From Hemerocallis citrina (lineage: Eukaryota; Streptophyta; Magnoliopsida; Asparagales; Asphodelaceae), in NCBI GenBank assembly GCA_017893485.1, contig CM030364.1, positions 40,341,825 to 40,405,824 of the forward strand: DNA of 64,000 nucleotides, in the 5' to 3' direction. The translations under genes were made by a program, and so were the position numbers. Positions within the stretch are counted from its first letter, which is position 1, and each line of letters opens with the position of its first letter. Below the pieces are notes generated by a model, which was given only the letters and a program-made list of their open reading frames with translations, was not told the DNA's origin and searched no databases. Below, piece after piece: positions 33,505 through 46,194 of this stretch.

Positions 33505-36500
33505 GTGTTATTCTTGTTCATTTTGTTCTTGCTCGTGTTCTTTTTGAATCCGGGACAACCCATTCCTTCGTCTCTTCCTACTTTGTGGACCTGCATCAGT
33601 TGGTGTGCAGTGAGTTGTCGGTTGCTTGGCATATCACCATAGGTGGCGGTGTTGTCATTTGTTCCTGGGAGTGCAAGCAGAGTCCCGTGGTGATTGGGAG
33701 TGCTGATTTCAGAGCAGATCTAATTGTGATTGGGAGTTCAGGATTTGATGTGATTCTCGATATGGATTAGCTGGGTGAGACCCACACGATCATTTATTGT
33801 CGAGAGAAGAAGGTTGTTTTTAGGATGCCAGACCGTGAAAAGTTTGAGTTCCATGCTGGGGAGTTACCCCTTGGGCGTGGTCAGGAAGTCATTGTCGATG
33901 CTGGTTGTGCAATGGGGTTGCATTCAAGCTGTAAGGCTACGCCTCTTGTTGTGTGGGATTTTCTGGATGTGTTTTTCTAGAAGTTGTCTGTACTTCCCTC
34001 AGATAGGGATGTGAAATTCGGTATTAATGTTCAGCCAGGTGCCACGCCGATATCGAAGAGTCCGTACCGAATGGCACCAGTTGAACTAGTAGAGCTGAAG
34101 GTGCAGGTCCAAGGATTGCTGGATTTGTGTTTCATCAAGCCCAGTGTGTCCCCGTGGGGCGCTCCTGTCTTGTTTATCAGCAAGAAGGAAGGGAGTCATC
34201 GTCTGTGCGTGGATTACAGTGAGCTAAACAGTGTTACAGTAAAGAACCGATATCTGCTACCCAGAATTGATGATTTGTTTGATCAGTTGGGTAGAGCTGT
34301 TGTCTTTTCGAAGTTGGATCTTTGCTCTGGTTATCACCAAGTGAAGGTAAAGGTAGTTGATTTACAGAAGATTGTGTTCAGAACCAGATACAGGCACTAT
34401 GAGTTCCTAGTGATGCCTTTCAGAGTTATGAATGTGCCAGCAGTATTCATGAATTTGATGAACAGGGTTTTCTCTCCATTTCTGGACAAATTTGTGGTGG
34501 TCTTCATAGATGACATTCTGGTGTATTCTCAAAATCGAAAGGATCATCCTGATCATCTAAGGTTGGTTCTGCAGACCTTGAGGAAGAATCAGCTCTATGG
34601 GAAACTCAGCAAGTATGAGTTCTAGCTTGATCAAGTTACCTTATTGGGGCACATTATCTCAGGCAATGGTATCTCTGTCGATTCGTCCAAGATTTTTGCG
34701 GTCAAGGATTGGCATGTTCCTAAGTTAGTTTCGGAAGTGAGAAGTTTCTTTGGTTATCGGAAGTTCGTCCAAGACTTTTTAAAGATAGCTAGTCCGTTGA
34801 CTAAGCTGACTAGGAAAGATCCGAAGTTCATATGGGATGGAGCTTGTAGTGGAGCTTTTGCAGAGTTAAAGCACCGGTTGATGTCAACGCTTGTGTTAAC
34901 TATTCCAGATGGTTCGGGTGGTTTTGTGGTTCACTATGATGCTTCTGGCATGGGCCTAGGTGCAGTATTGATGCAGAAGAGTCGAGTTGTTGCTTATGCA
35001 TCTAAACACTTGAGGCCGCATAAGAAGAACTACCCTACCCATGATTTGGAGTTGGCTGCAGTGATCTTTGCTTTGAAGTTGTGGAGACATTATCTGCTTG
35101 GAGACCGAGTGGAGACCTTTACTGACCACAAAAGTATCAAGTAAGTGTTCACTCAGAAGGAGCTGAACATAAGGCAGAGGCAATGGTTGGAGTTGATGGC
35201 TGACTTTGACATCAGTTTACAATACCATCCTGGTAGAGTGAACTTGGTGCCAGATGCTTTGAGTAGGAGACCAGTGTCATGTTCCTAACTCAGCAGTGAG
35301 AGCTTGTTGAGCAGATAAGGAGGTTGTATTTGGATGTGATCTTGCAAAGTTCTGATCGGAGTTGCATGATGGTTCGATTGCAGTCGTCTCTTGTTGAGCA
35401 GATTAAGGAGGCTCAGGTAGGTGATGAGAAATTGCAAGGGTTTAGAGCCAAAGTTAAAGCGGGTACGAGGACCGATATGGTTGTTCACTCAGATGGATCT
35501 CTTCGTTTTGGGTCCAGGTTGTGTGTTCCGAAGGGTGAGGTTCGTCAGAAGTTGCTTGAGGAAGCCCACCAATTGTCGTACTCTATTCACCCTGGTGGTT
35601 CAAAGATGTACCGGGACTTGAAGCTTCATTTTTTGTGGTATGGTATGAAGAGGACCGTGGCAAGATTCGTGTCGCATTGCTTGATCTGCCAGTAGGTGAA
35701 GGCAGAGCATCAGAGGACCGTCGGACTTCTTCAGCCTCTTCCCATTCCGGAGTGGAAGTGGGAGCATATCACCATGAGTTTTGTGACCACTTAGCCAAGG
35801 AGTCCTAAGGGTCACAATGTCATTTGGATGATTGTGGACAGGTTGAAGAAGAGTGCTCACTTCGTTCCCTTCAGAGTTGGACAGTCTACTAAGAGCCTAG
35901 TTGAGAAGTACATGCAAGAGATTGTCAGACTTTATAGGGTTCCAGTCAGTATTGTATTCGACAGGGATACGAGATTCAGGTCGCAGTTCTGGGAGAGTCT
36001 TCAGAGTTGTCTGGGGAGTAAGTTGAAGTACAGTACAGCTTTTTACCCCTAGACAAATGGACAATCAAAGAGGACCATCCAGACTCTAGAGACATGATGA
36101 GGTCTGTGTGCTGCAATTTGGAGGTTCTTAGGAGGACCATTTGCATCTTGTAGAATTCTCGTAAAATAACAGCTTTCAGGTCAGTCTTAAAGCTGCTCTT
36201 TTTGAGGCACTCTATGGTCGTAAGTGTCAGTCGATAGTGTGCTGGGGTGACATTGGCGAAAGGAAATTGTTGGGCCTGGAGTTGATCACCAAGACGGTGG
36301 ATGTTGTGAGTCAAATCAGGAAGCGTCTTTAAGCCGCGCAAGACAGACAGAAGCGATGGGCTGATGTTCATCGTAGAGCCTTAGAGTTTGAGGCGGGAGA
36401 GCATGTTTTCCTCAAGGTATCGCCATGGCGATGTGTCATTTGTTTTGGTGGCGGAGGCAAGTTGAACCCCAGGTTCATCGGACCGTTTGACATCTTGGAA

Positions 36501-36812
36501 CAAGTAGGCAAGGTGGCTTATCATCTGGCATTGCCACCGACTTTATCTGGAGTGCACGACATCTTCCATGTCTCGCAACTGAGGAAGTATATCCGTGATG
36601 AGAGCCACGTGATTGACTACTCGGAGTTATTTGTGATGTCGTATTTGTCTTGTGAAATTCCGTCAGTTGCTATTGTGGACCGGCGGGAGAAGATTTTGAA
36701 GAACAAGGTGATCAAGCTGATTCGTGTTTCTTGGAATCATCACTCGCCGGGTGAGTCGACTTGGGAGCTGGAAGAGGATATCCAGCGGAGGTTTCCTCAT
36801 TTGTTTGTGTAG
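33505..36812 (+). pseudogene. chromovirus pol (protease-RT-RNase H-integrase-chromodomain)
   Basis: The protease motif reads FESGTTHSF, with E replacing the catalytic D. RT is at 33984-34625 ([48 protein letters not shown] with the active site) and RNase H at about 34830-35280 ([49 protein letters not shown]). The integrase HHCC finger is at about 35560-35695 (HCLICQ) and the core at 35820-36060 (WMIVDRLKKSAHF, IVFDRDTRF). The chromodomain is at about 36660-36812 (IVDRREKILKNKVIKL, VSWNHHSPGESTWE), which binds methylated histone tails in the family. At least six TAG stops inactivate it. Confidence 0.92.
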
Positions 36813-36928
36813 CTCTTGTTTTGTTGTTTTGCTTTTGTTATTGTAATTTTTCTTTTCTTTTGGGATTACCCTATGTACTTCTGGTTGAATTTCGATGACG
36901 AAATTCTTCTTGTTAGGTGGGTAGAATT

Positions 36929-39900
36929 TGTAACCTCTATTTCTCATATTTGTATTTTTAATTATATTTAATAAAATTCTTGATTATTTATTTTATTATT
37001 GGTTGTATTTGATTTCATTCCCTTTGTATGGTGTGTTGTTCTTCTATCTCTTGTGAATCATTTTGCATTGATTCTGCTTTTTATTCTCATTTATTTGGTC
37101 TACAATTTGTCTTTGATCTCGTCTATTGTTTAAACCTATTTCATGACTTATTTGTCTCTTATTGAATTCTTTTCTTCCTATTGGATACTACCCAGTTCAC
37201 CCGAACCCAGTTTGCCCCTATATAACCACCCTAATTGAACCCTAACCCTATGTCTCTCTCTCTAGCCATCATCACCCCTAACCTCACCTCCCGATCCCCT
37301 CTCCCTGCCTCTTGCTGTCATCGCCTCTGTCTTCTAATGCTGGCGACACACCACCCCCGATCACCCCTCTCCTCTTCTCCCTCTCGTGCTCACACCCCCA
37401 GGCCGAGCCCCTTGCTGCCATCGTCTTGTTCGAGCACAGCTACGACACCCCCAGCCCCAGGCCGCCGTGCCGTCGTCTTCCCTGGTGGTTGCTACCACCG
37501 ACCTTGCTGTTTTCTCTTTGGGTGTGTGTGCTCGTGCAACTTGTGCACGTGTTTCGGCTGTGGATTCTCGTCCTTCGTTCGTTGTGTTCGTTGTTTGGGA
37601 TCCGTCTCCGTTATTCTGTTCTTCATTTTCGTTATCTTCATAACATGCAAGTAGCTTGTATATGTTCTTTTTGTCATACAAGTTAATACCGTAAGTAGTC
37701 TAGTATGAAAATATGTGTGCTCTCATTATAATCCATATTTTTTAGTTTAACCGTTGAAATCATCTCTTGATCATGAGTAGTTACAACAATTGACACCCGT
37801 TGCATGAAAACAATTAGATTAGATGATACTTTGACTGTATGTTGTTTGTGACACACCGTATATTGTACATGACTGTTACATAGATATTTATTGGATGTAT
37901 GATCTCATTATAGACCATTTATTCTCATGCCATGCTGATTTGAGTAACCCATGTATGCCATGCTTTGTATGACATCTAGATTGGACCGTTTCTAAATAAG
38001 TTGTTTGATAAAATGCATAAAAGAATTTTTGTTTTGCTAGTGCCTTATTTTGTACAGTAATTTCGACCATTTTAACATCTGTAAAATAAATAAGTTAGTG
38101 AACATGATTTATAGCCTTTTTTTTCTAGTTTTCATAACTTTTGACGGATCTGAATTTTGATTTTTGATGCATGAGTTATTGCTATTTTACTACAGTCGTA
38201 TCGTATATTCCAAATTCTGAACTATATGTATTCTGTATGGAAAACTGATAGTAAAAGTAGAATTTGAACTCTGTATTTTACTGAGTATGTTTATATATGA
38301 CTGGGTTCAATTCCTAATTTTTGTGGAATTAATTAATGACTTTTATATCTCCTTTCATGTTTTCGAAACCAATCTAAATATTTCCACACTGCGTGTTGTT
38401 CAGTAAGGAATTATGTTTTCAACTTGATTCTGTTCGTTTTTTATGAAAACATTATGAATATAAACTGTAGCCTGATTTTTCTATTTTATCATCCTTTTGA
38501 CGGATCTAGATTTCGAATTCTATTTTGCGAATTATCAATGTTTTGGTATTGCTGTGTCTGAACTTTCAGAATTGAGATTTTGTTGCATTACTCTGTTTTC
38601 CCAATTTTGTTGACTATGCTATCGGTAATATAATTTCATGATATTTTATATTTTGAGACTATATGTGTTAGGAAATCTCCCTGATTTTTTTCAGATTTAA
38701 TTATGATGATTTTTAACTCTTTTCATGCTTATAAACAAGATTTTGCATTTTCTGGTTGAACACGATTTTTGCATTAAACGCTTTTTTCAACCCTTTTTCC
38801 GTGGTTGATATGTGACCTATATATATGTGCTGGAATTGGAAGAGAGTCTAGTTTCTAGATTTTCTGATGGATCTAGGTTTGTTGTTCTGTAGCAATAAGA
38901 ATCTCAGATTTGGTGCAGTGGTGTCTTGCTGTCCAGAACTAAAAGTTTCGTTGTTTTGACTGTTATAGGTTGTTTTGGTCACCCATTTGTGTTCCCTATT
39001 AATCTTAGACTTTTACTTTGTTCTTACCATGTCTTTAGCTCTGTTTGTGTTCATTCACACCTGTTTAATAATAATGACACATAATCAAGCTGTGGTTTAA
39101 GGGGAAGATCGAGTAGTGGACAATATAAAAATGTGTATTCAGAAGGGGACTCGTTTCTCCCAACTATTTACTGTGGTACAAACTATTTTTCTCTGGATGC
39201 ATAAGGGCATGATCCATGACATCGTTACTATTTGCTGTTACTGTTGCTGAACTATTACTGTTGCCTGAATACACGGCCCTGTAGGTTCCACTACGAAATC
39301 TTAAAACAAAATTGTTTGCTATAGCAACCATGTGGTATAATTTGGGATGCATGAAGTGCTACCTAGTTAGTAATGAACATTAGACATAAGAATAACTGTT
39401 TACACTGTTACATCCTGTTACTGTTGATTTACTGTTACTGTTGACCCTTACTGTTATTGTTATACTTTTACTGTTATTCCGTTGTTTACTACCATCTGTA
39501 GAATTGTTATATTCACTACTTCTCCATGTTAGCATTTTCTGTTTAGTTAGTTTCTCTCCCCCCCCCCCCCCCCCCCCCCTCCCTCCCTCTTCCTTACTTG
39601 TACTGCTTGCGGCCCGGACTTACATCTAACAGGCATTATGTTTTCCTATTTTCCTATTTTTCCTTGTAATTGCCATATGAGCAGGTTTTGCTGATCAATT
39701 TCCTACTGGAGTTGGTGAGCAAAAGTTTTGAGCTACGCAATTGGAATCATTTGCTTAAAATATTTTGATGAACTATTCATATTTGTGAACTGTATTGAGA
39801 CTTGTATTTGGGCTTGTAGTCCCAGGATTATTATTTTGTTTCAGATCTTGTATTTGTTGAGATATTTATTATTGTTGCAATAAATATTTTTGAGTTATGA

Positions 39901-40049
39901 TTGTTTATGCATGCTTGGTTGGAGTATACTGTTATATTTATTGTTGTGATGAGGCAAGCAGGTCCATACAACTTATGGATGGTGAAAACTATCCGCTGGG
40001 TTTAGTCGCGTACCATATTTCGTATTCTTTTGTGAAGAGGGGCGTGACA
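36929..40049 (+). repeat. chromovirus 3' LTR (3121 bp)
   Basis: TGTAACCTCTATTTCTC...GGGGCGTGACA, uninterrupted. It serves as the intact reference for the 5' LTR. A long C tract lies at about 39560-39580. Substitutions and small indels against the 5' copy are frequent, so the insertion is not recent. Confidence 0.93.
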
Positions 40050-40746
40050 ACTGTTTTGAGAGACATGAACTTGACCTTCAAAAGTGGTGTTAGAAAGCAT
40101 TCCACTAGAATGGAGATGGTTGGCAAGAATTTATTCAATCATATCTCCATGGGAAGGGGACGCGATCTTTGGGCTTCCGTGTTGGCCTAACATTCTCATG
40201 GTTCTGGAGAGGGGTTTCCAAAGCCTATGAGCCGTTTAACAGCTGTGTAATGTATTTCATCGACAACAGTCTTTTGATTAAGTTTTGGTGGGATAAATGG
40301 TGTGGAGCACACGCCCTAAAAGAGTTGTTCCCCGAGCATTCAACCCAACCATTCATCTCATCTGCAAAAACCTAGAAAAGAGGGACATGAAGACCACCTT
40401 TTAGATCTCACCTCAACCAGGAACCCCAACTTAAATTGGAGGAACTTCGAATACATATAACGCAATCAAGGGTGAAGTTCTCTCAAGGCCCAAATAAGGG
40501 TTCATGGGAGTTAGAGAAGAATGAAACCTTTATGGTGCACTCGCTCTATTACCATATCCACTTCATAGGATGTAGACAGAGATGGTCATCAATAATCTAA
40601 AATGCCAAAGCTCCTATCAAAATAAGGGATCTCTTGTGGCTTTTCTCAACGATGCGATACTCACATGGGAAAACCTTGTTAAAAGACAACCTGACATCGT
40701 CACCAATTGTGGGTTTTGCAATACGACTGTTGAGTCTAGAGACCAC
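40050..40746 (+). pseudogene. LINE D segment 4 (post-RT region)
   Basis: Resumes with LRDMN, WRWLARIYSIIS and SHGSGEGFPKPM in mixed frames, corresponding to LINE B 12880-13575. It ends at GAGACCAC, the target duplication of the gag-only element. Confidence 0.85.
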
Positions 40747-41366
40747 TGTTACCGCTGAATCTGGTGTGGGGGTAAACAGATGAGATTTGTGAGTTCGTGG
40801 AAAAACCTGAATAGCGGATCCCAGCCTGTTCGTCAGAGTTGGGCTGCTGACTCCCGCCGTACACCTGCAAGGAAAGTGCGAAACACCGGGGTTGATCCCA
40901 GCGACGCACCCTCCGACGCTCTTGTCAGTAACCAGTGATGATTAAAAAAGAGCTTAAGTTGGCAAAAAAGTGATTAACCTGTAACAGTGGTAGGTGGGGG
41001 GTATTTATAGTCGCCGTTGGGATCAGATTAGGAATGTGATTCCTGTGATCTGATAAGGCATAAAATCCTCGTAATCAGATTAGGAATGTAATCCCTTAAT
41101 TCTCGATGAGAGGATAACTGCAAATCAGGCCCATTGATTTAGTCAAATCAGTGACCCTGATCTCCTCTTGCTGGTCTGGGTTTGTATCGGGTCGGGACCC
41201 GTACCCAGTTGAGGTGGATCCGTTCGCGGGTTGTTGGATCTGTGAGGAGGAGACCCAGTACCCGCTTCGGACCCGTTAGTAGGTGAAATTACCGTTTTAC
41301 CCCTGAGCTTTAAGATTCGTCTCCGATGTGAACGGTCCCGATTTAATCCTATTTTTAGCCATATCA
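40747..41366 (-). repeat. gag-only element 3' LTR (620 bp)
   Basis: In element orientation TGATATGGCT...AGCGGTAACA. A TATTTATAG TATA box (plus-strand 'GTATTTATAG' at about 41000) is conserved in both copies. Confidence 0.95.
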
Positions 41367-41382
41367 CGAGCCCCCCACTCCT
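41367..41382 (-). other. gag-only element polypurine tract
   Basis: The minus strand reads AGGAGTGGGGGGCTCG immediately before the 3' LTR, equivalent to GGGAGTGGGGGACTCA before the Tat-3 3' LTR (63061-63074). It is the expected plus-strand primer. Confidence 0.85.
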
Positions 41383-43875
41383 AGAGACTGAGTCTTTCAG
41401 TCTTTGAGGAGTAGTTTTACTGTTCTAATGGCATACGAAATTTTATCGGCGTTCTTAAGGGAGTTTTGGATCTAGCTTGGGGTGTAACAGTGTTATTCTG
41501 GGCTTGTAAAATGCCCAAAAATATTCTCAGAATTTTCTGGATTTTTGGTGATTTTTCCAGATTTTTCTGAATTTTTTCTCATTTTTTCTCATTTTTTATT
41601 CATTTTTCGAATTAAATAATTAATTATCGAAAATATTAATTAATTATTCTAATTTAATAATTATTTTCCCAGAATTTTAAAATAATTTTTCTGAATTAAT
41701 AATTATTTTTAGAATTTTTAATTAATTTTTTCGATTTTTTAAATATTTTTTCGGATTTTTTAAATAAAAAAACAAATAAATAAATAAATAAATTAAATTA
41801 AATAATACCTGACACGTGGAGCGATCTGCGCCGTCGGATCCCGGCACGAATCTCGAGGAGGCGCAGTTCCCAAAAAATCATTTTTTTGTCGTTTAGCGCA
41901 CGTAGCGCGATCTGAGCCGTTCATCAACTTTTGCGCGATTTTCTGGAAGATCCAACGGTTGTAGTTGCTCAGCTGATTTTTTCTCCGTTTTTCAGCTCGG
42001 ATGGGGGCTTGCTCGGCTAGCCGACCGAGAGGTGACTTCGCCCAACCACGTGGTGCCACGTGGCACATTAAGCTTTTTATTTTATTTTTTTATTTTATTT
42101 TCTTTCTGCGCTGTCTTCTTCTTCGTTGCTCCGACCCCACCTTCGACTTCGACAACGCCTCCGACCCCGACTCCACCTCCGTCCTTGAGATCGCCACCGG
42201 AGTTCGGAGCTGAGCTCGCCGAAGGATAAGCTCGACGCTATGGAGCTGGAGCGGAGCTTGAAGAGCACGGAACATGGAAATGCTCGGCATGGAGTGGACA
42301 TTAGCGAGTTCGTTGATGGAGCTCGCCGACGGAGGGCCTCGTTGGTTGAGGGCGGAGCTCGTCCATGGAGCTCGGCGAGGGGGAGAGCGGAGCTCGACGA
42401 GGTGGAGACCGAAGCTCGACGGCAGTGGAGTGGGGGCTTGATAATGGCGAGCTCAGTGAGTTGATGATGGAGACGGAGCGTCGAGCTCGCGATGGTTTAG
42501 CGAGCTCGACAGTGAGAGTCGGCAGCGGAGCTCGACGGGGGTGGAGGCGTGAGCTTGGTTCGATCGGTTCGCGCCGTGGAGGAGCTCGCCGCAGGAGCTC
42601 GGCATGGGTTCGTCTTCAGCGTTGAGGTGGCCGATGATGGCGTTGTTGGCCATGGTGAAGCTCGTTGGTGGAGATCTTCGGGGCTCGTCTCTCTGAGCTC
42701 GCTCGTAGAGAGCTCGGAGCTCGCTCGTTGGCCATGGTGGAGCTCGGAGCTCGTCTCGTAAAGGGCTCGGAGCTCGTAGCAACGATGGGTCCGCCGAGGA
42801 AAGAGCTCGGAGCTCCGGAGTCGAGACGTGGCGGAGCTTGGTGCTTCAGAGGTGGAGCTCGGCGGTAGGTTTGTCGACGAAGGAGACCGAGCTCGGTCGG
42901 TTGATGGAGTTTCGGAGCTTTGTGAGCTCGGTGACGAAGAGGATGGAGTTCATCGGAGCTGTGGTGACGGGCTTGAGTTCGGGATGGGGAGCTCGGCGAT
43001 GACTGAGGTGATGGAGGTCGGCGAGGCCATGGCGGAGCTTTGGAGAGCTCGGAGCTTGAAGAAGAAAGCTTTCTTCTTTTTTGGTTTCTTGTTTTGGCGC
43101 CAGGGGTGTTGGAGAAGAAGGTGACGGGTGACGTGGCAGTGGGCTTTTGCCTCCCCTTTTTTTTTGGCTTTGTTTGCGGGAAATCCGGAGACGAAGAGAT
43201 AAGGAAGGGCTTCGGGTTTGGATCCCCTTAACGGCGAATCCGAGCATGGATTTTGAGGTAAATTTTTGGCCATTTTGCAGCTCGGTATGGCAGTAGCTCG
43301 GATTGGAGATCCGAACTATGTGGCTTGATCTGGGCCATTGAATGGTGGCACGAATCTCGAGACGGGCTCAATTCCCAAGAAAATGCTATCTTGTCGTTTA
43401 GCGTCGCTGGCAAGATCTGGGCCGTCTAATCGAGATCTTACACGAATGTTGAGGAGAAAGTGAGTTTTCTCCATTTTGACGCTCGGATGGGCACTTGCTC
43501 GGTTAGCCGACCGGGCTCTTTGATGTTGGGGCTCGGATGGGAAGAGCTCGGATTCTTGCTCGGGTTCGGTTCGGATTTCTCCCTCGCGCGAGTGGCTCGG
43601 CTCGGATTTCCGAGCTATTCGGCGCAGCTGTATTGAGATCCACTTTTCCAGTGCTACGGAGGTCCGATCGGGGAGTGCAACCCCTTGTTTCGAAGCTAGT
43701 TCGAAGATCTACAACTTCTCTTTAGGAGTGGGATGAAGATTCACCCTCCTTCATGGTCAAAATAGCCCCGCAACATGCTTGTCTTCATGAAGTTGATAAG
43801 TACTTTGGTCTTGGGGATTTTGGAAGAGGAGCTCCACTCCTAGGGGCGGAGAAGATGTGCTAGGAAGACCCTTGT
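41383..43875. other. non-coding interior of the gag-only element
   Basis: About 41500-41810 is A/T-rich with AATTAATTAT-type repeats. About 42230-43060 is G/C-rich and crowded with GAGCTCG/GAGCTCGG words. 43230-43540 duplicates part of the block at 44270-44580 (AAGATCTGGGCCGT, CTATCTTGTCGTTTAGCG). All ORFs here are repeat artefacts with no recognisable domain. Confidence 0.7.
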
Positions 43876-44128
43876 AAGATGTGCTAGGAAGATCCTTGTG
43901 CTAGGAAGACCCTTGTGCTAGGAAGACCCTTGTAAGATGTGCTAGGAAGATCCTTGTGCTAGGAAGACCCTTGGGCTAGGAAGACCCTTGTAAGATGTGC
44001 TAGGAAGATCCTTGTGCTAGGAAGACCCTTGGGCTAGGAAGACCCTTGTAAGATGTGCTAGGAAGATCCTTGTGCTAGGAAGACCCTTGGGCTAGGAAGA
44101 CCCTTGTAAGATGTGCTAGGAAGACCCT
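43876..44128. repeat. 58-bp higher-order short tandem repeat
   Basis: A 17-bp unit (TGCTAGGAAGACCCTTG and variants) is organised into a 58-bp higher-order unit of a 24-bp unit containing TAAGATGTGC plus two 17-bp units, repeated about four times. Confidence 0.9.
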
Positions 44129-44239
44129 AGGGGTGAAGAAGAGGCACGAGCGGCTCGGATCGTTAGTCGCTCGGTTAGGAATACTGAGCGACGTGGAGCG
44201 ATCTGAGCCATTGGATCTCACCGCGGATCTCGAGGCGGG

Positions 44240-44480
44240 CACAGTTTCCAAGAAAACACTATCTTGTCATTTAGCGACGCTGGCAAGATCTGGGCCGTTG
44301 GATGATGGCACGAATCTCGAGACGGCTCAGTTCCCAAGAAAACGCTATCTTGTCGTTTAGCGACGCTGGTAAGATCTGGGCCGTTGGATGATGGCACGAA
44401 TCTCGAGATGGCTCAGTTCCCAAGAAAATGCTATCTTGTCGTTTAGCGACGCTGGCAAGATCTGGGCCGTCTGATCGAGA
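44240..44480. repeat. about 86-bp repeat, three copies
   Basis: The unit contains GACGCTGGCAAGATCTGGGC, GATGGCACGAATCTCGAGA and CTATCTTGTCGTTTAGC, repeated at about 44277, 44364 and 44450. A related single copy is at 43340-43430. Confidence 0.85.
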
Positions 44481-44609
44481 TCTTACACGAATATTGAGGA
44501 GAAAGTAAGTTTTCTCCGTTTTGACGCTCGGATGGGCACTTGCTCGGTCAGCCGACCGGGCTCTTTGATGTTGGGGTCGGATCGGCACTTGCTCAGCATC
44601 CGAGCGGAT

Positions 44610-46190
44610 GGAAGAGCTCGGCTCTGGAAGAGAGCCATTTGGGAGACGAGTTTGAGGAGCAACTCTAGGAGAGAGTTGTGAGCTCCGAACTCGTTGAGAG
44701 GAGGTCCGCCTGGGAGACAAGCGGAGCGAAGAGCTCGGCTCTGGAAGAGAGCCATTTGGGAGATGAGTTTGAGGAGCAACTCTAGGAGAGAGTTGTGAGC
44801 TCCGAACTCGTTGATAAGAGGTCCGCTTCGGCGGCGAGCGGAGGGAAGAGCTCGGCTCTGGAAGAGAGCCATTTATGAGATGAGTTTGAGGAGCAACTCT
44901 TGGAGAGAGTTTTGAGCTCCGAACTCGTTGAGAAGAGGTCCGCTTCGGCGGCGAGCGGAGGGAAGAGCTCGGCTCTGGAAGAGAGCCATTTGTGAGATGA
45001 GTTTGAGGAGCAACTCTTGGAGAGAGTTTTGAGCTCCAAACTCGTTGAGAAGAGGTCCGCTTCGGAGGCGAGCGGAGTGAAGAGCTCGGCTCTGGAAGAG
45101 AGCTATTTGTGAGACGAGTGTGAGGAGGGACTCTATGAGAGAGTTTTAAGCTCCGAATTCGTTGAGAAGAGGTCCGCTTCGGCGGCGAGCGGAGGGAAGA
45201 GCTCGGCACTGGAAGAGAGCCATTTGTGAGAGGAGTGTGAGAAGGGACTCTATGAGAGAGTTGTGCTCCAAACTCGTTGAGAAGAGGTCTGCCTGGGAGA
45301 TGAGCGGGGTGAAGAGCTCAGCTCTGGAAGAGAGCTATTTGTGAGACGAGTGTGAGGAGGGACTCTATGAGAGAGTTGTGCTCCAAACTCGTTGAGAAGA
45401 GGTCCGCTTCGGAGGCGAGCGGAGTGAAGAGCTCGGCTCTGGAAGAGAGCTATTTGTGAGACGTGTGTGAGGAGGGACTCTATGAGAGAGTTTTGAGCTC
45501 CGAATTCGTTGAGAGGAGGTCCGCTTCGGCGGCGAGCGGAGGGAAGAGCTCGGCTCTGGAAGAGAGCCATTTGTGAGAGGAGTGTGAGGAGGGACTCTAT
45601 GAGAGAGTTGTGCTCCAAACTCGTTGAGAAGAGGTCCGCCTCGGAGATGAGCGGGGTGAAGAGCTCAGCTCTGGAAGAGAGCTATTTGTGAGACGAGTGT
45701 GGGGAGGGACTCTATGAGAGAGTTGTGCTCCAAACTCGTGGAGAAAAGGTCCGCTTCGGAGGCGAGCGGAGTGAAGAGCTCGGCTCTGGGAGAGAGCTAT
45801 TTGTGAGACGAGTGTGAGGAGGGACTCTATGAGTGAGTTGTGCTCCAAACTCGTGGAGAAGAGGTCCGCTTCGGAGGTGAGCGGAGTGAAGAGCTCGGCT
45901 CGGGAAGAGAGCTATTTGTGAGTCGAGTGTGAGGCGGGACTCTATGAGAGAGTTGTGCTCCAAACTCGTTGAGAAAAGGTCTGCTTCGGAGATGAGCGGA
46001 GTGAAGAGCTCGGCTCTGGAAGAGAGCTATTTGTGAGACGAGTGTGAGGAGGGACTCTATGAGAGAGTTGTGCTCCAAACTCGTTGAGAAGATGTCCGCT
46101 TCGGAGACGAGCAGAGTGAAGAGCTCGGCTCTGGAAGAGAGCCATTTGTGAGACAAGTGTGAGGAGCAACTCTAGGGGAGAGTTGTAGCT
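44610..46190. repeat. 115-bp tandem array of the gag-only element
   Basis: About 13-14 head-to-tail units containing GAGCTCGGCTCTGGAAGAGA and CTCGTTGAGAAGAGGTCCGC. Period is 115 bp in the middle of the array; the left units are slightly longer. The 312-residue minus-strand ORF over part of it is a period-driven artefact. Confidence 0.93.
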
Positions 46191-46194
46191 CCGA

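Larger units (their letters stand above)
27798..40049 (+). mobile_element. chromodomain Ty3/gypsy retrotransposon (Tekay/Del-like)
   Basis: A complete-length but decayed element. The 5' LTR is 27798-31957 (enlarged by a solo LTR insertion) and the 3' LTR is 36929-40049, both TGTAACC...GCGTGACA. The initiator-tRNA-Met primer site is at 31968, followed by gag with two CCHC knuckles, protease, RT, RNase H, integrase and a C-terminal chromodomain. A purine-rich tract lies before the 3' LTR (AGGTGGGTAGAATT). The flanking 5-bp duplication is ATTGT at 27793-27797 and ACTGT at 40050-40054 (one mismatch). Long LTRs and the chromodomain point to the Tekay/Del clade. It is inserted in LINE D. Confidence 0.93.

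Noticed and set aside
42240..43273. Cluster of 60-130 codon ORFs on both strands
   Set aside because: G/C-rich repetitive words keep all frames open; no conserved motif.
43876..44128. CRISPR-like short repeat
   Set aside because: Repeats of 17 bp are contiguous with no unique spacers, in a plant retrotransposon.
44271..45209. 312-codon minus-strand ORF with a repeated SSSLRSPPKRTSSQR motif
   Set aside because: Open frame created by the 115-bp tandem array; the opposite strand and shifted frames are equally open, and no start context or domain is seen.
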